Part shown: piece by piece, positions 33,935 to 47,199 of the stretch
Numbering within the stretch: position 1 is the first letter of the stretch
Layout of the letters: every line of letters begins with the position of its first letter
Assembly: GCA_958295665.1 (NCBI GenBank)
Contig: OY282559.1
Location: forward strand, 254,824,461-254,888,460
DNA: 64,000 bases
Reading direction: 5' to 3'
Source of the DNA: Tipula vernalis
Taxonomy: Eukaryota > Arthropoda > Insecta > Diptera > Tipulidae
The notes under the pieces: model-generated
Told to the model about the DNA's origin: nothing
Databases searched by the model: none
Seen by the model: only the letters and a program-made list of their open reading frames with translations
Made by a program: the position numbers and the translations under genes

Positions 33935-35484
33935 ATGAATACAACACAAAAAAGAAATAATACCTCAGGTGGTAAACCAACTACCCAGTTGGCTAATCCA
34001 CCCTCTTACGAGGCTGGCTCAATGGATTCTGGGGTGAGCCAATCATTGCTAAGCCCATTCAAAAGTAGTTCAATGTTTTTAAGATCACCAAACAATCATA
34101 CTAACTCTGCAAATCAGCATTCATTCGAAAACTCAGTGAAGTAGATGTACTTTTAACCGAACTAAGAAGCGAAATTGAAAAACTAAAAAAAGAAAATGAA
34201 GAATTGTAGAAGCCCAAACCAATGGAGATTTCTGAAAACCCGTTAACTTGTTATAATGAAGCAAGTACTCACACCAGTTATAACAATGAGTTCCATACTG
34301 ATAAAGAGGATCTCATGAGAGAAACAGATTGCGTACTGAAAAGGAAGAAAAGACCTACAAAAAAACGAAAAGCAGAATTATCGCCTGAAGTTGGAGATCA
34401 TTCGTAAAGTAATGTATTAGTAACTGGTAATACTAATACCAAACCAGCTCACCAGCAACAGCAAAAAATCGGCAACAAAAGGTTGTACCGAAAGAAAATT
34501 CTCCTCCGCCAATTAATGTAATCGGCATAACAGAATTTGCTAGTATACAATCTATAATGAAATCAGTGACAGCTAAGGAATATAGAGTAGTGTCACTAAA
34601 CAATAACGTGTGGAAAATCAATACACCAGATTCCGATACATATAGAGCTCTAGCAACAAAGCTCAATATGGAAAGTAAAGAATGGTTCACATACGAAGAT
34701 AAAAACGAACGCGCAATTAAGGTTATGGCTAGAGGCCTTCATCCAACGTGTAAGAAGGAGGACATAATTGAGGACCTAAAGGCAAAAGATCTGCAAATAG
34801 AAGAATAGAAGATGCAGTAAACATCCTAAAACGAGAGAAAGGTGAGAACAATCAAGTCAAAAAAAAAAGGGGGCTTCCACTCTTCATGCTTAGGTTTAAC
34901 AAAAAGGAGAAAGTTGAAAACATCTTCAACATCAAAGAAATTCTCAATATGAGAGTTAAAATAGAACCACTAAAGAAAAACACGAGGCTAATCCCTCAAT
35001 GCAAAAAATGCCAAGGTTTCACCACACGCAAAAATATTGCAGACGGGAGCCAAGATGTGTAAAATGTGCTGGAAAACACAACGCGAAAGAGTGTACAGAA
35101 AGTAGAAACACCCCTACAAAATGTATAAACTGTAAAGGGCATCATCCTGCAAATTATAGAGGCTGTGAAGTAGCCAAAGAACTTCAAAGACTAAGAAACA
35201 AAATGCATCAGTTTCCTCAAAACCATAAGGTTACCAGAGAAGAGAAACCAACTAAAACCCAAGCGGAGCCAAAACCACCAGGTATAGGTACAGAGCGGAA
35301 AATTTATTCACTAATTGTACAGCAATCATCTAATACTATGAATGATAACCCCCTTGAAAGGATATATCGAAGCAAAGAAGCCATAAATATACGCCTAGCA
35401 AAGCAAGAACGTGGTCTAGAAGCTTTATATAAGCGTCTAGATATGCATCAAACCATGAATGAGGCAACAGCCCTCATATACTAA
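33935..35484 (+). pseudogene. Jockey ORF1 (gag-like) pseudogene
   Basis: RNA-binding ORF1. The N-terminal low-complexity part (MNTTQKRNNTSGGKP) starts at 33935. The pre-knuckle RRM-like domain lies at 34557-34808 (INTPDSDTYRALATKLN, FTYEDKNERAIKVMARGLHP). CCHC knuckles follow at 35000-35170: CVKCAGKHNAKEC and CINCKGHHPANYRGC; a first knuckle (CKKC...) is split by a frameshift near 35015-35030. Stops at 34142 and 34207 and other shifts near 34430 and 34805 break it. The order is that of Jockey ORF1. It would coat element RNA. Confidence 0.85.
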
Positions 35485-35485
35485 A

Positions 35486-38171
35486 ATGAGCAGAACATTA
35501 AGAATTGTCACCTGGAACGCAATCGGACCAGCGCAGCATGTTCCAGAGTTAGAAATTTTTCTAAATTTATAAAAAATAGATCTATGCCTTATATCGGAGA
35601 GCCATTTGACAAAAACATCATTTAATAAAATACGTGATTATGAATGTTACCATGCTGTTCACCCAGGAGGAAAACCCAGAGGAGGATCAACAGCAATAGT
35701 GAAAAAGAATCTGAAACACTATGAAGAACCTAGTATAGAAGATGAAAGTATGCAAGTTAAAACCATAAAAGTTGAAACTAACAATAATAATAAATGTTAA
35801 ATATTGTAACCTAAAAACATTAAACAATTTTTATTATATAAAATCATAAAATGAATATTCAATATTATATAAAATCGAAATACTTATCTTAAAATCAAAT
35901 CCCTAAACTCACTAACTTTGTAAACAATAAATACATTATTTCCTCTATCTACTGCCCTCCACTCTGGAGGTAAACCAACATACTGGCCTTCTGATATAAA
36001 TAAAATACCAGATCTTGTTGATTTCTATGTAACGAAAGGGATCTTCGAGGATTACATGTGCATCGGAAACAGCAAAGGGATATATTCCGATCATACACCT
36101 GTTAGCATGACTCTCAGCACAATGATAATTAATAAGGATAACCTGCCTAAATTAACAAATAATAGAACTAACTGTGACCTACTCGTATTCCAAGAACTAA
36201 TTGAAATGCAAATAAATCTACGAGTGCCGATTAAAACACCGGTACAGTTGGAAGACGAACTAGAGGTATTTAACAGTACTATTCAACAAGCAGCATGGGA
36301 AAGTTCTCCTGCTAGTCACACCGAATCCCGTAGGAATCAAAATTATCCTATTGAGGTCTGGGAGTTAGTTAGAAAGAAACGGGAGGCAAGAAAGACCTGG
36401 CTAAGGACACGTGCCCCGGAAAACAAAAAAATCTTCAATTTTCTATGCAATAAACTAAAACAACTTATAAAAGAAAGTAAGAACGAAAGTATTAACAAGT
36501 ATTTAAATGGTCTCACCGAACATAAAGATACTGATTACTCTCTTTGGAAAGCAATAAAGGGATTAAAAAGAACCAAAATGCATGTGCCACCTATTAAAAA
36601 TGGGGAAGGAACCTGTGCCAAAAGCGACAAGCAGAAAGCTATTTTATTTGCGGCTCACTTGGAACCGTCTTTCAACCGTTACCTAGGCAAACAGCAGATG
36701 AAAACATAATAACAGTTAGCAAAATGGATTGATATAATATTCGATGTGTAACATTACAGGAATTTAAAGATGAGATCAATTGTAATTTGAACGCAAAAAA
36801 AACTCCAGGATATGATTTAATTACTGGACAAGTAGTAAAAGCATTCGCGAGAAGGGACTACGAAAATTGGGTCAAATTATCAATGCTGTCTTCAGACTAA
36901 AATATGTCGCACGACAATGGAAGGTTGCTGAAGTAATTATGATCCCCAAACCAGGCAAACTAGCGAACGATAAAAAGTCGTACAGACCGATTTCACTACT
37001 TCCTGTAATATCAAAATTATTTGAAAAATTACTGCTCAAGAGACTCAAGCCAATAATAGAGGAGATAAATTTGATTCCACCACACCAATTTGGATTTAGA
37101 GAGAATCACTCTACGATAGAACAAGTTCACAGAATAACGGATATAATCGAAGACGCACTTGAGAATAAGAAGATATGCTCCAGCGTCTTCTTGGATGTAG
37201 CACAAGCTTTCGACAAAGTTTGGCACCAAGGACTTGAATTTAAATTACATCGAGATCTACCTAAGCAGTTCTACCAAATTCTTAAATCTTATATCGCAGA
37301 CCGTGTAAAATATAACGGAGAGTACTCTAAACTACACAGTGTAGTGTACTGGGTCCTATAGTGTACATCCTGTACACCAGAAATATGCCAAATACAGAAG
37401 GTGCCACTATAGCAACATTTGCAGACGATACAGCTATTCTGGCAACTGGAAAGTGTATATCAGAAGCAACGACCAAACTTCAAAAAGCAACCGACATAGT
37501 GAGTAGTTGGACAAAGAAATGCACATTAGCCTAAATCGGTTCACGTAAACTTCACAAACCAGAAAGTTAATTGGATTCCAGTGGAACTTAATTCAAGGCC
37601 GGTTCCAAATGCAAATACAGCCAAATATCTCGGCATGACTCTTGATTGCAAGCTTAGATGGAAAGAGCATGTTAAAAAGAAAAAAGAAGAATTGAACATT
37701 AAATATAGGAAAATGTATTGGCTAATAGGTAAAAGCTCTGAGCTTACAATACATAACAAATTGCTATTATATCAGCAAATACTTAAACCAGTATGGACCT
37801 ACGGTATTCAACTTTGGGGTTGTACCAAGAAGACAAATGTACAAATGATACAATGTTTTCAAAACAAAGTGCTGAGTGGCATTATAAACGCACCAAGGTA
37901 CATTAGAAATGATAACCTCCATAGGGACTTAAACATGGAATATGTAAATGAAGAAATACAATATCATGCAAAGAAACACAATCGGAGGATATCTCGGCAC
38001 CAAAATGCAGACATACGAAATTTGTTGGATACCACCAATGCAGTAAGAAGACTTCAATCAAAGGCAGAAAACTTTGGAATTGGGCAGTTGTTTTTAATTA
38101 GGATAGAGAAAAATAATTACTATGTAAATTCAAACGGGAGTAACCATTGGGTTACTGCCCGTCAAATATGA
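35486..38171 (+). pseudogene. Jockey ORF2 (endonuclease-RT) pseudogene
   Basis: Begins at ATG 35486, two bases after the ORF1 stop. The APE endonuclease start (LRIVTWNAIGPAQHVPELE, a stop, then IDLCLISESHL and HAVHPGGKPRGGSTAIV) runs to about 35790. About 150 bp of AT-rich unrelated sequence then replaces coding text; the frame resumes near 35960 with IYCPP and IYSDHTPVSM (36080). The RT region has KKTPGYDLITG (36800), YRPISLLPVISKLFEKLL (36980), FGFRENHSTIEQVHRI, FLDVAQAFDKVWH (37190) and FADDT (37418-37432). The thumb (AKYLGMTLDCKLRWKEHV; KPVWTYGIQLWGC) is intact from 37581 to 38171. Several frameshifts occur, for example near 36850 and 37350. Confidence 0.88.
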
Positions 38172-38260
38172 ATTTTCATTTAAGAAAGATAAATTACTAA
38201 ATGATTTGTAAATCAGTTGTAATATTAAATAAAGGAAAAAAAAATAAAAAATAAAAAAAA

Positions 38261-39960
38261 TTAGTTTTAAGTTTGATAATTAATTTAAATATGTTTTTAA
38301 ACTTAACTTTTAACGTTGAGCCTTTCTCATATTTTTAGCTTTTTGATAAAAAGTTGTATGCATTTGCAAAAAATCAAGAACTTTTAATTTTATAAGCTGC
38401 CAATTATCAAAGCTTTTTAAACCAAACCGTTTTACTCAGAAATATGATTTCACAAAGGGTGACTGAATTTTGGCTAAAATTTAGAATATTTGTTCTCAAA
38501 GTAAATCATAAATGATCAAAAGCTTTTAGTTTTAAGAGATTTTCAAGCCAAACTAGTTTACTACGAAACTTGATATTATAAAGAAAAGTGGTATTTTCAA
38601 GCTTTAAGCTTGATAATTAATTTGTACCTTTTGGGTTTGAACTTAACATTTTGGCGAGTCTTCAATGATTAAGGTTTTTCTTAAAATGTTTTATGAGCAA
38701 AAATTATGAATTAGCAAAAAATGTCGAGCTGTTAGTTTTAAGAGATTTCACGTGTCATAGCTTTCTTACCCAAATTATTTCACTGAAAAATTTGATAGTA
38801 CAAAGAATGACGGAATTTTTGGTAAAATTTAGAACATTTGTTCTCAATGTTAATACATCAATCATCTAAAGCTTTTAGTTTTAAGAGGTTTTCAACAAAA
38901 CTATTTAACTCTAAAATTTGATAATACAAAGGAAGGTGGTATTATTGGATAAATTTAGAATATTTGTGTTCAATGAGCTTTAAGCTTGATAATTAATTTA
39001 TACGATTATTCGGGTTTAATCTTAATATTTCTGAGTCTTTTAATAATTTTAGGTTTTTGTTACAATGTTTTATGTGCAAAAAATAAATATGTATTTGCAA
39101 AAAATTTCAAGAGCTTTTAGTATTAAGAGCTTTCATTTATTGAAACTTTTTAACCAATTTATTCCGTTACCCTTTGGAACGGGATTTTAGGATAAATTTA
39201 GAATTTATACATTTTGGGTTTGCCCTTAACGTTTGTTAACAGGTTTTATGAACATCAATTATGTATTTGCACAAAATCTCAAACTTTTTGTTTTAGGAGG
39301 AAGTTTTATGATTTACTTTTTATTCTAAAATTTGTTAGTTTAAAGGAAAGTGAGATTTTGGAATAAATTTAGAATATTTGTTTTCAATAAACTGTAAGCT
39401 TGACAGTTAATCTATACTTTTTGGGTTTGAACTTAACATTTTTGAGTTTTTTAATAATTTGATGGTATTAAAAAATGTTTTATGAGCATAAATTATGTAT
39501 TTGAAAAAATTGTCAAGAGCTTTTGTTTTAAGAGCTTTCACTTATCGAAGCTTTTTAAACTAACAATTTTGCTTCGAAATTTGATATTACAAGGGATGAC
39601 GAAAGTTTGGGTAGGATTTAGAATATTTGTGCTCAATGTAAATTATTGAGAGCTTCTAGATATGCTCTTATTCAAACCAAATCTTTTGACTTTCAAATTT
39701 GATATTATAAACGAAGGTAGTATTTTCGGTTTAATTTAGAGTATTTGTTCACAATGAGCTTTAAGCTTGATAATTTATTTATACTTTCTCGGTAAGTTTT
39801 GTGCCTTTCCATAAATTCTGTCTTTCGTTTTATGCGCATAAATCATGTATTTGCAACAAATGTCAAGAACTTTTAGTTTTATGAGCTTTCTTTTTTGGAA
39901 AAAAAAATCAGAATATTTGTTCTCAATGTAAATATCCTTCATCCAAAATGTATTTCCATG
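38261..39960. repeat. diverged tandem repeat, period about 360 bp
   Basis: Anchor phrase aagcttgataattaattt and variants recur near 38262, 38606, 38970, 39390 and 39752. A second phrase, cttttagttttaagag, sits between anchors, as does ttagaatatttgttctcaatg. Copies are heavily diverged with indels. No coding frame is conserved. Confidence 0.75.
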
Positions 39961-40735
39961 AGCGTTCCATGTGTAAGAAAACCAATTGATTTACTCAGAT
40001 TTAATTTTTAGGACATATTCGGACCATCGTTCAAAAGTAGACGAAGCAGAACGTGAGTTATTTGAATGAGCTCAAATGAAACGAAACATCTTGCAACTCT
40101 ATGTTATCACGAGTTCTAAATATATCGATAAAGCATCACAAATTTCGAATATAATTTGCAAATTATCAAGAATTTGGAAATAATTTCAAAAATGTCGAAT
40201 TTTCAAAGTATCATGAATATTATTGAAAGTTCTCAAATATCAAATTATCCATAATTAATTATCCTATACGTTCTAATTACCGCCATGTAAAACGTAAATA
40301 ACCTGGACATTCTTGAATAATTTCAAACAACCTACAGGAAATCGGAGAAATATCGAAATTTTGTCGTAATCTCAAAAATTCTTTTAAATATCACCATTCA
40401 GATTTATATGTGTAACTCTGCAAGTTCTTACAACAAAAAGCTAAGCGCAGAACATTGCCTTACAAAATTCGAATTAATTCGAAAATCTTTAAAAATCTTG
40501 AATAATCCTAGGAATGTCGAAAACCTTAAGAAATCTAGAATAAACCGCGGAATAATCTCGGTTACCCCAGAAAAATTCGAAAAATCTCTGTATTATGTGA
40601 ATATCGTTTGATCTCGAACAATTTCAATAATACCGTAAAATCTGGATATTAATGTATAATATGGAAAAGACTGTAAAAAACTAGAAAAGCTACGCAAATT
40701 TTGTAAAATTTCGAATATTCGTGTAAATATTGATT
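39961..40735. other. cryptically repetitive AT-rich sequence
   Basis: Short degenerate words such as gaataatttcaa and tctcgaaaat recur; the block at 40190-40255 is a diverged copy of 33580-33650. No gene is supported. Confidence 0.45.
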
Positions 40736-40880
40736 TACAGTGAAATATAACGACCTTTCGCTTAAAACGTCGGAAATTTGAACTGATTTGTTATGTTACT
40801 CATATAATTAAAATCCGTATATTACGACATTCGGTTATAACAACGGATTCTCAATGTCGTTATAAGTGAATTTCACTATA
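40736..40880. mobile_element. 145-bp pogo/Tigger-like MITE
   Basis: The left end tacagtgaaatataacgac and the right end gtcgttataagtgaatttca plus ctata are imperfect inverted repeats with TA at the outer edge. The cagtgaaa/ttataacga wording is typical of pogo/Tigger-type terminal repeats. No coding sequence is inside. Confidence 0.5.
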
Positions 40881-42456
40881 TTTGTAGCTATGTTGGCTAA
40901 GCTCAATAGAACGGTATGCAATAAGTATAGAACCCTCGAAACTTATCGGGTAGTTTTTTAAATATCGAGCAATCGAATTCTTCGAATAGGCTCTAAAATT
41001 CACGAATAAGATTGTACTATCAAATACACCATACTATCGTTTGAGATTGTATCAAACATACACGAATAATCTCGAAAATCTTGAATAATCTTACTGGTTC
41101 ATAACACCGAATCACCAATTAAGTCTCAAACATCACGCATTTCATTTCCATGATAAACACCAAAAATCTCGAGAAATTTTAAAAAGTGATCAAAAGATGA
41201 AACCATTTCCAAAATCAGGAGAACCCCATTTTTAGAAAATTAAGTTGGCATTTGCATTTTCCTTGTAAATATTTAAAATATTTTTTCAAAATAAACCTGT
41301 AAATTTCATTTTTATTTACCGTTTACTGGTAATCAAAAGATCCGCTAAATGAGAAACTATAAGTCGAACGAACGCTAATTGATTATAGAGACTGGCTATG
41401 GCTCAAGTGAGGGAAACAAACATTTATTTTCAGTCACGGTTATGTATTTTTCTAATTTCGGGGTAAACTTGGAGTTACGCAAAACGAATACGAGTAATAC
41501 AAATAAATCAACCCAGCAAACATTAAAATAGTTGTCGTTTGATGTCGAAAGCTTTGATTTCAAACGAGTTCAGCTAATTTTCTTCTAAATCTAAATATCG
41601 GTCAGAAGTGTGTTTTCTTAACGAAACTTAAAGCTAAGTATAATTTTTAAATATATTGTTTATTAATTTCAATAAAGAATTTTGTTGTTTTTATCTTTCG
41701 TTGTAGATGCTCAGCTTTTTCAACAATGAGAGAATTGCACACGATACATTTCGCTTCACTAGCCAAATCGTATGATTTTGCGAAATATTTCCTGACAGCA
41801 GAGCTTTTTTTAGCATGTTGTTTTTGGTACTTGCTTGTTACGGGTTATATTTAAATAAAATAAAATAAAAGTTAAATAAACCAAGTCAAAAGTAATGCAA
41901 CTCTTTGATTTTTTGTTCTAAATGTGTAGCTCAATACCGGTTTTCAATACCGATATTGAAAACCGTGGAAACTCTAAAAATTCGTAATCGGATGTGATTT
42001 TTTAATTAGTCAGTCAAGAAACCCTAATCTCTACAAACACCACAAAATAACTAAACGAAAAACTAAAAAGAGCATGAAGAGCGTGAATCATAAAAGAGCA
42101 TTCCAACACACGCACAATAACTAATACCATCACGATCCGGTAATTCTAGCCTGACTGACTCGTGAAGCGACCAAAATTCATGTCGAGCTCTCTCTCTCTC
42201 TCTCTCTGTCTTCGTTCCTTTCTCCGGTATTCATTTGGTTTTTTTTCTTTCGCTGAGCCTTTTGCTCATTTCATGTTTAAGGAGTCGATGAGGACGATGA
42301 GTGGCTAATAGCTTGGTTAAAGGATGTGGTAGGTGGGTGAATCACGGTCTCTATTGGTAAGTTGGTACTTGCTTTGAGTTAAGTTCATCCCCTTTTGTTA
42401 TTGTTTTCTTTTCCTTCTATGTGGTCTAACAAGTTTTACGTATGCTCTGGGAAACC
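40881..42456. other. no confident gene; CT microsatellite
   Basis: AT-rich to about 42100, with a small palindromic stretch ccggttttcaataccg/cggtattgaaaacc near 41938-41966. A (CT)n tract lies at about 42186-42207, followed by more mixed-composition DNA. No family was recognised. Confidence 0.45.
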
Positions 42457-42690
42457 TCACCTTGATACCCTGAGCTTTAGCCGACCACAGATGACCACCC
42501 CAGAGCCTCTGGCTCTGTGGAAGAATTTCTGCAAACAGGCTCGATATTCTGCTATCGAATCTGTTACATCATCTAAAAAATTCGATTTATTGAAGTCTGC
42601 AAAATGAGCCTCGTTCAATGTGAACCGCTTTCCGCCGAGCCATTTGTCTATGTTTGGAAGCAACAAGTCACAAGGGGTTGCTTAATGGCT
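42457..42690 (-). pseudogene. mariner transposase C-terminal fragment
   Basis: The minus strand reads a mariner-style C-terminal region: PCDLLLPNIDKWLGGKRF (about 42690-42625, corresponding to the SPxDxxLFP...KWLGGKRF segment after the last catalytic Asp), then HFADFNKSNFLDDVTDSIAE and HFHRARG-like decayed text. Only about 60 residues are recognisable. No terminal repeat was fixed, so the element extent is unknown. Confidence 0.55.
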
Positions 42691-43339
42691 TTTCCGTGCA
42701 ATTATTTTTATAAGTGCATAATCAACGAAATTTGGGGTGCTCTCCTAGAAAAGCTTGTATTTTCGGAAATGGAATCATTTTTACGATCGGAACTCCATCT
42801 AATAGAAAATATCTGATTTTTCACTCCACCCTCGAATACAGGTTCACAGAATTATTATTTATGTTTGTTAGATACAGGTTTTATTATACATTATTGGATT
42901 CAACTAAATTTAAGCATGTAGGATATAGTTTCATTTGGTCTATTTGTAATCATGAATATGAATAGGTGAAACAAAAAATATTTGTAACATACATTATTGA
43001 TCGGTGTGAAGTTTCTGACAAAATCTTCTGACAAAATTTGTCAAAGAAAATATTGAAGAAAGTGTACAATTTTTTTACAGTGTAATTCAAAAAAAAAATT
43101 ACGTGGATATTACGTGGATAATGATAAAATAATTAATAAAATAAAAACCAAAAACACAAGAATTTAAGTTGCCCTTACAAATGTTAAATAAAATCAATTG
43201 GCAAGTTAAGATTGTCAAAATTCACACGTTTTTTGGCGAAAATGTTGTTCAATTAATTTTGTCAGGGTGATCCTAGAGTTTTCCGACATATCACATCATA
43301 ACTATCACTATAAATAATTGATTTAATTGAAGTAATCTG

Positions 43340-43927
43340 TTGTTAGATGCATTTGAAAAATCGAAAGAACTGGTGATAACTGACACCAACATAACTTTAT
43401 CGCCTAACTGTAACATATGCTACCTGCAAGAAAAATTAATACCTTCGTCACTTACTGAAGTGAGCCAATGCCAAAACGACCATCCCCCGCACACAAAGCC
43501 AACGTTTTACTTACCGATTAAAAATATTTTCGATATAAATCAGGCATCATTGAAAAACATCTAGAATTTAATTGGCGTTGAATGAAAAAGAAATTGCAAT
43601 GTTTGTCACAAACCCAAAGTAAAATTATTAATCACAAACTACGGAATAGTTATGGCAGATGTTCAACATCATGATCCTAGTGTATGTTACAATATTCAAA
43701 TTAAAGATATTCAATCTGCGATTTCTCTTAGCAATCAAAAGTTTACTCTAAAGGCGTTGGTAAATTTTAAAAAACCGACTACACAGTTAGGAGCAGGTCA
43801 TTATCAAGCCTATATTAAACACATCAATGGACAAAGGGAGATTCATGATGATCTGCTTCTAATACCAACAGAGACTTCACCATCTACTAAAATAAACCCT
43901 TCGGTGTTGTTTTATATAAAACAATAA
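43340..43927 (+). pseudogene. USP-like (peptidase C19) C-terminal fragment
   Basis: The last 91 codons (43652-43927) read ...TLKALVNFKKPTT, then GAGHYQAYIKHINGQREIHDD, then NPSVLFYIKQ and a stop. GHYxAY followed by a DD pair and a closing LFY motif is the catalytic-His box order of ubiquitin-specific proteases. Upstream at 43340-43563 a frame with CNICYLQEKL may be part of the same gene; a frameshift zone lies between. The catalytic Cys box is absent. The fragment sits between terminal inverted repeats, so it may be element-encoded or captured. Decayed and inactive as it stands; homology is judged by motif only. Confidence 0.45.
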
Positions 43928-44498
43928 ACTTTGGTGCACTCAGTTTTGAAAATTAACAAATCGGCGAATTTCGCATGGAACATATATTATTATAACATTT
44001 ATTATTAATTATTAATTATTATAACCAACTGATGACTACCGGCAAACCACACGTTTCGTTTCTCTTTTATATGGTGCCCTTTAAACAGGTCCTCCGTCGT
44101 GAGTTAAGTGGATCCCATTGGCTTGGGCGCTCCATATGAATGATTGTATGAACAAGGATCCCTATAAACGGGCTCTCCTGCAAGAGTGGTAATGTGAATG
44201 CTAGAGAATGAAACATTTCGGAGAGTGGACGGACAGGTGTCCATGAGAAATTCGTCGATTTGTTAATTTTAAAAATTTTTTTGCAAGAGCCTACGGTGAT
44301 TGATTATAATTCCTCAGCGTATTTTCTTTTCAATCTATATAGTCACTATATGAGCCAATCTCTGAGATTCGTGCTATTTGGAATAACAGAGAACAATGTC
44401 CTTGCTAAAAACGAAATACGTCGATTTGTTAACTCAACAAATTTGTTTGCAAGAGCCGCATGGCTTATATCAAAATGGCATTGATTGATTTGAATTCC

Positions 44499-44614
<116 letters not shown>

Positions 44615-45005
44615 CCAATCTCTAAGTTTCGTGATATTTCGTTACCGTATGAGCTATTTAATTCATAGTGTTCTCCACTAGCCATTAATTTGACTGAGCT
44701 ATTTAAGGCATATATGATGTGATATGTCGGAAAACTCTAGGATCGCCCTGACAAAATTAATTAAACAAAATTTTCACCAAAACACGTGTGAATTTTGACA
44801 ATCTTAACTTGCCAATTGATTTTATTTAAGATTTGTAAGGGCAACTTAAATTCTTGTGTTCCTTGTTTTTATTTTATTAATTATTTTATCATTATCCACG
44901 TAATATTTCGTTTCAATTTTTTTTTTATGTAAAAAAATTGTACACTTTCTTTGACAAATTTTGTCAGAAAATTTTGTCAGAAACTTCACACCTATACATT
45001 ATTGA

Positions 45006-47170
45006 ACAAAACTGCACGGAGTGGTTCTTGCTCATACTTCAATGAATAAAAAAATGATTTTCCAATTGGTTCTGTGTAGAAACCGAAAAATCCTTACGCG
45101 TGAAGACATGTGAATCATTTGTTTGAACATTTCATGCCTCCAACAATGAGCTGTGTAAATTGGTTTATCACATTACAGATATTCTAAAAATTACCTTAGG
45201 TAACTGCTGGAAGTTTTAGCCAATTTCGTAAAGCTTGGAATGGGATTCTCAGAAAGTAATTGAAGTTCTAATTCAGCAAAAAGCTTTAAAATGTGCAATA
45301 GTTTAAACCTATGTATTTAAATTCAATTTTTTATTGTGAATCTTTAATAATTCAATTGTTACACCCACATACGTTAGAATTAAATAATTCTTTAGCCAAC
45401 CAACCATAATTTTTGTAAACACATGACCTGGTTTATTAAATTCAACACCTCATTATTATAAATCTGAAAAAGCTCAAATATTTCATCGTAAATTGCTTAA
45501 AATAAAATAAAAAAGCTTTCCGAGATTTTACTCTAAAATAATTAATTTGTTTTGTAGGTGTATTTGGTTGTTGATGCTATATTCAAAAGCTCCTTTCTCG
45601 AGTAAAAGTGAAGAGTTTTTTTTAATTTTTTATTTACTTCAAAAAATCCAATTTAAAAATCCATTTATAGGTCATCATTCATCTTATTCATTTATTTATA
45701 CGTGAACATAACACATACATACTTGTTAAACTACTTAAATGCTATATGGTTTGGTGCATACTGTCCGTCTGGAATTAAAACTTCTACACAAATGTTGCAT
45801 TCATTTTTGTTTCGAAAATTAATCAGCTTTGAATAATTTTTTTTTAACAAACTTTTGTTGTACGTAAGTTAGTGAAACAGTTAAAATATTTGGATTTGGG
45901 AGAATACAACAATTTGCAGAATTTCTTCTACAAATAAAAAATAAAATTAGCAAGAATTTTGCAAAACAAAAATTGTTTTCATCAAGTTTTTTTTTTCTTC
46001 TGCAGCGTAAACTGGAGCAAAGACAAATAAGCTATAGTGTACAGTAGTTTTTCTGTAGTTGTTGTCATTGTATATATTTTGGTTCCCAAGTTTTTCTTTT
46101 ATTTTTATTAACTTTCCGTACAAATTTTATTTTAAAATACTTGCGAATTATGCAACTAGCATAAGTAAACTGAAAACTGTACAACAAAAATAAAAAAATA
46201 ACTTATTGTTTAACTTAGCAAGAAACATTAAGACTTAACAAGACATGACAAATGTTTATGCTTGTGATTTGATTAATGAGAGCTAAATAGAAGTTTGCAG
46301 TTTTATTCAATTTTTTTTATGCTGCTAATGACGTTAGATACTGCGTTTTGGGTAATCGTAGTGAAAATTATCTCGTAAACTTTTTGTCGTATTAACACAA
46401 ATAAAAATTTTGTTTGACATACAAATAATTCAAAGAAGATGTTTTAGTCACTGCTACAAAATTCTCAATGTATCAATGGGAATTATCAAATCGCAGCAAA
46501 TTTATTGATTTTTTCTTTATTATCAGTTCGCTGAGGAGGGGAGGGGGAGAGGGCGGGGGGGGGGGGGTGGAAATTAAACTAACAAACATTTTGAAATATA
46601 AGGGAAAATAACTGTATTTACCTGGTTTAGGTTATTAAATTCGACCTGCACCGAGATATCCGGACACTAAAATTCTAAACCACCAAAATTCAAGATTTCC
46701 TTTTCAATGATAGGTTCCAAATAATGTTTCTTCGTAAATGAACTTCGGGCAGTATAAGCGTTGTTGGTGGTTTTGGACTCTATAGAAATTTGGCTCCAAG
46801 GTTGACTGAACATTTATTTGAACTGTCGCAGTTGTCCTAAATTAAAATTTCTATGGAACATCGCAGTTCTCTTTGATCATGTTTAGTAGATCTGGTTTGG
46901 GCATAACTTGAATTTCCTTAGCGTCAATTCCCAACAACAATTTTCGTAATCCTTAATCTGAAGAAACATATGTTGAAAGAAAATGAGATAATGTGGCGTG
47001 TATCAAGTAGAATCATGTATCACGTTTTGAGGACACGAAACGGCTGCTTTTACTTCCTGCAGATGTTTATCCATTTCGTTCATCTTCGAAATAGAAATGA
47101 ATCATGGAAATTAATATTCAAATAACCCGTTTCGAAGCATTAATTTGCGGGGAGTAGACCTGAACAATTA
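45006..47170. other. AT-rich spacer
   Basis: No supported gene. A G-rich island is listed separately. Near 46620-47150 composition is more even, but no frame or family was recognised. Confidence 0.45.
46535..46570 (+). other. G-quadruplex candidate
   Basis: G runs in series (ggagggg, agggggaga, gggc, then thirteen G) in an otherwise AT-rich region. At least four runs of three or more G with short loops meet the usual quadruplex pattern. Confidence 0.7.
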
Positions 47171-47199
47171 ATTAAAAAAATTGTTCACAAAGAGCAACG

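Larger units (their letters stand above)
33715..38260 (+). mobile_element. Jockey-type LINE, nearly full length
   Basis: 4.5-kb non-LTR retrotransposon flanked by an 11-bp duplication ttagttttaag (33704-33714 and 38261-38271). Order: 5' UTR, ORF1 with zinc knuckles, ORF2 with endonuclease and RT, then aataaa-rich A tail ending at 38260. Both ORFs are broken. The flanks at both ends resemble the roughly 360-bp tandem repeat that continues to the right, so it appears to have landed inside that array. Confidence 0.88.

Noticed and set aside
43340..43927. Functional host deubiquitinase gene
   Set aside because: Only the His-box end is present, with a frameshift upstream and no Cys box, and it sits between transposon arms.
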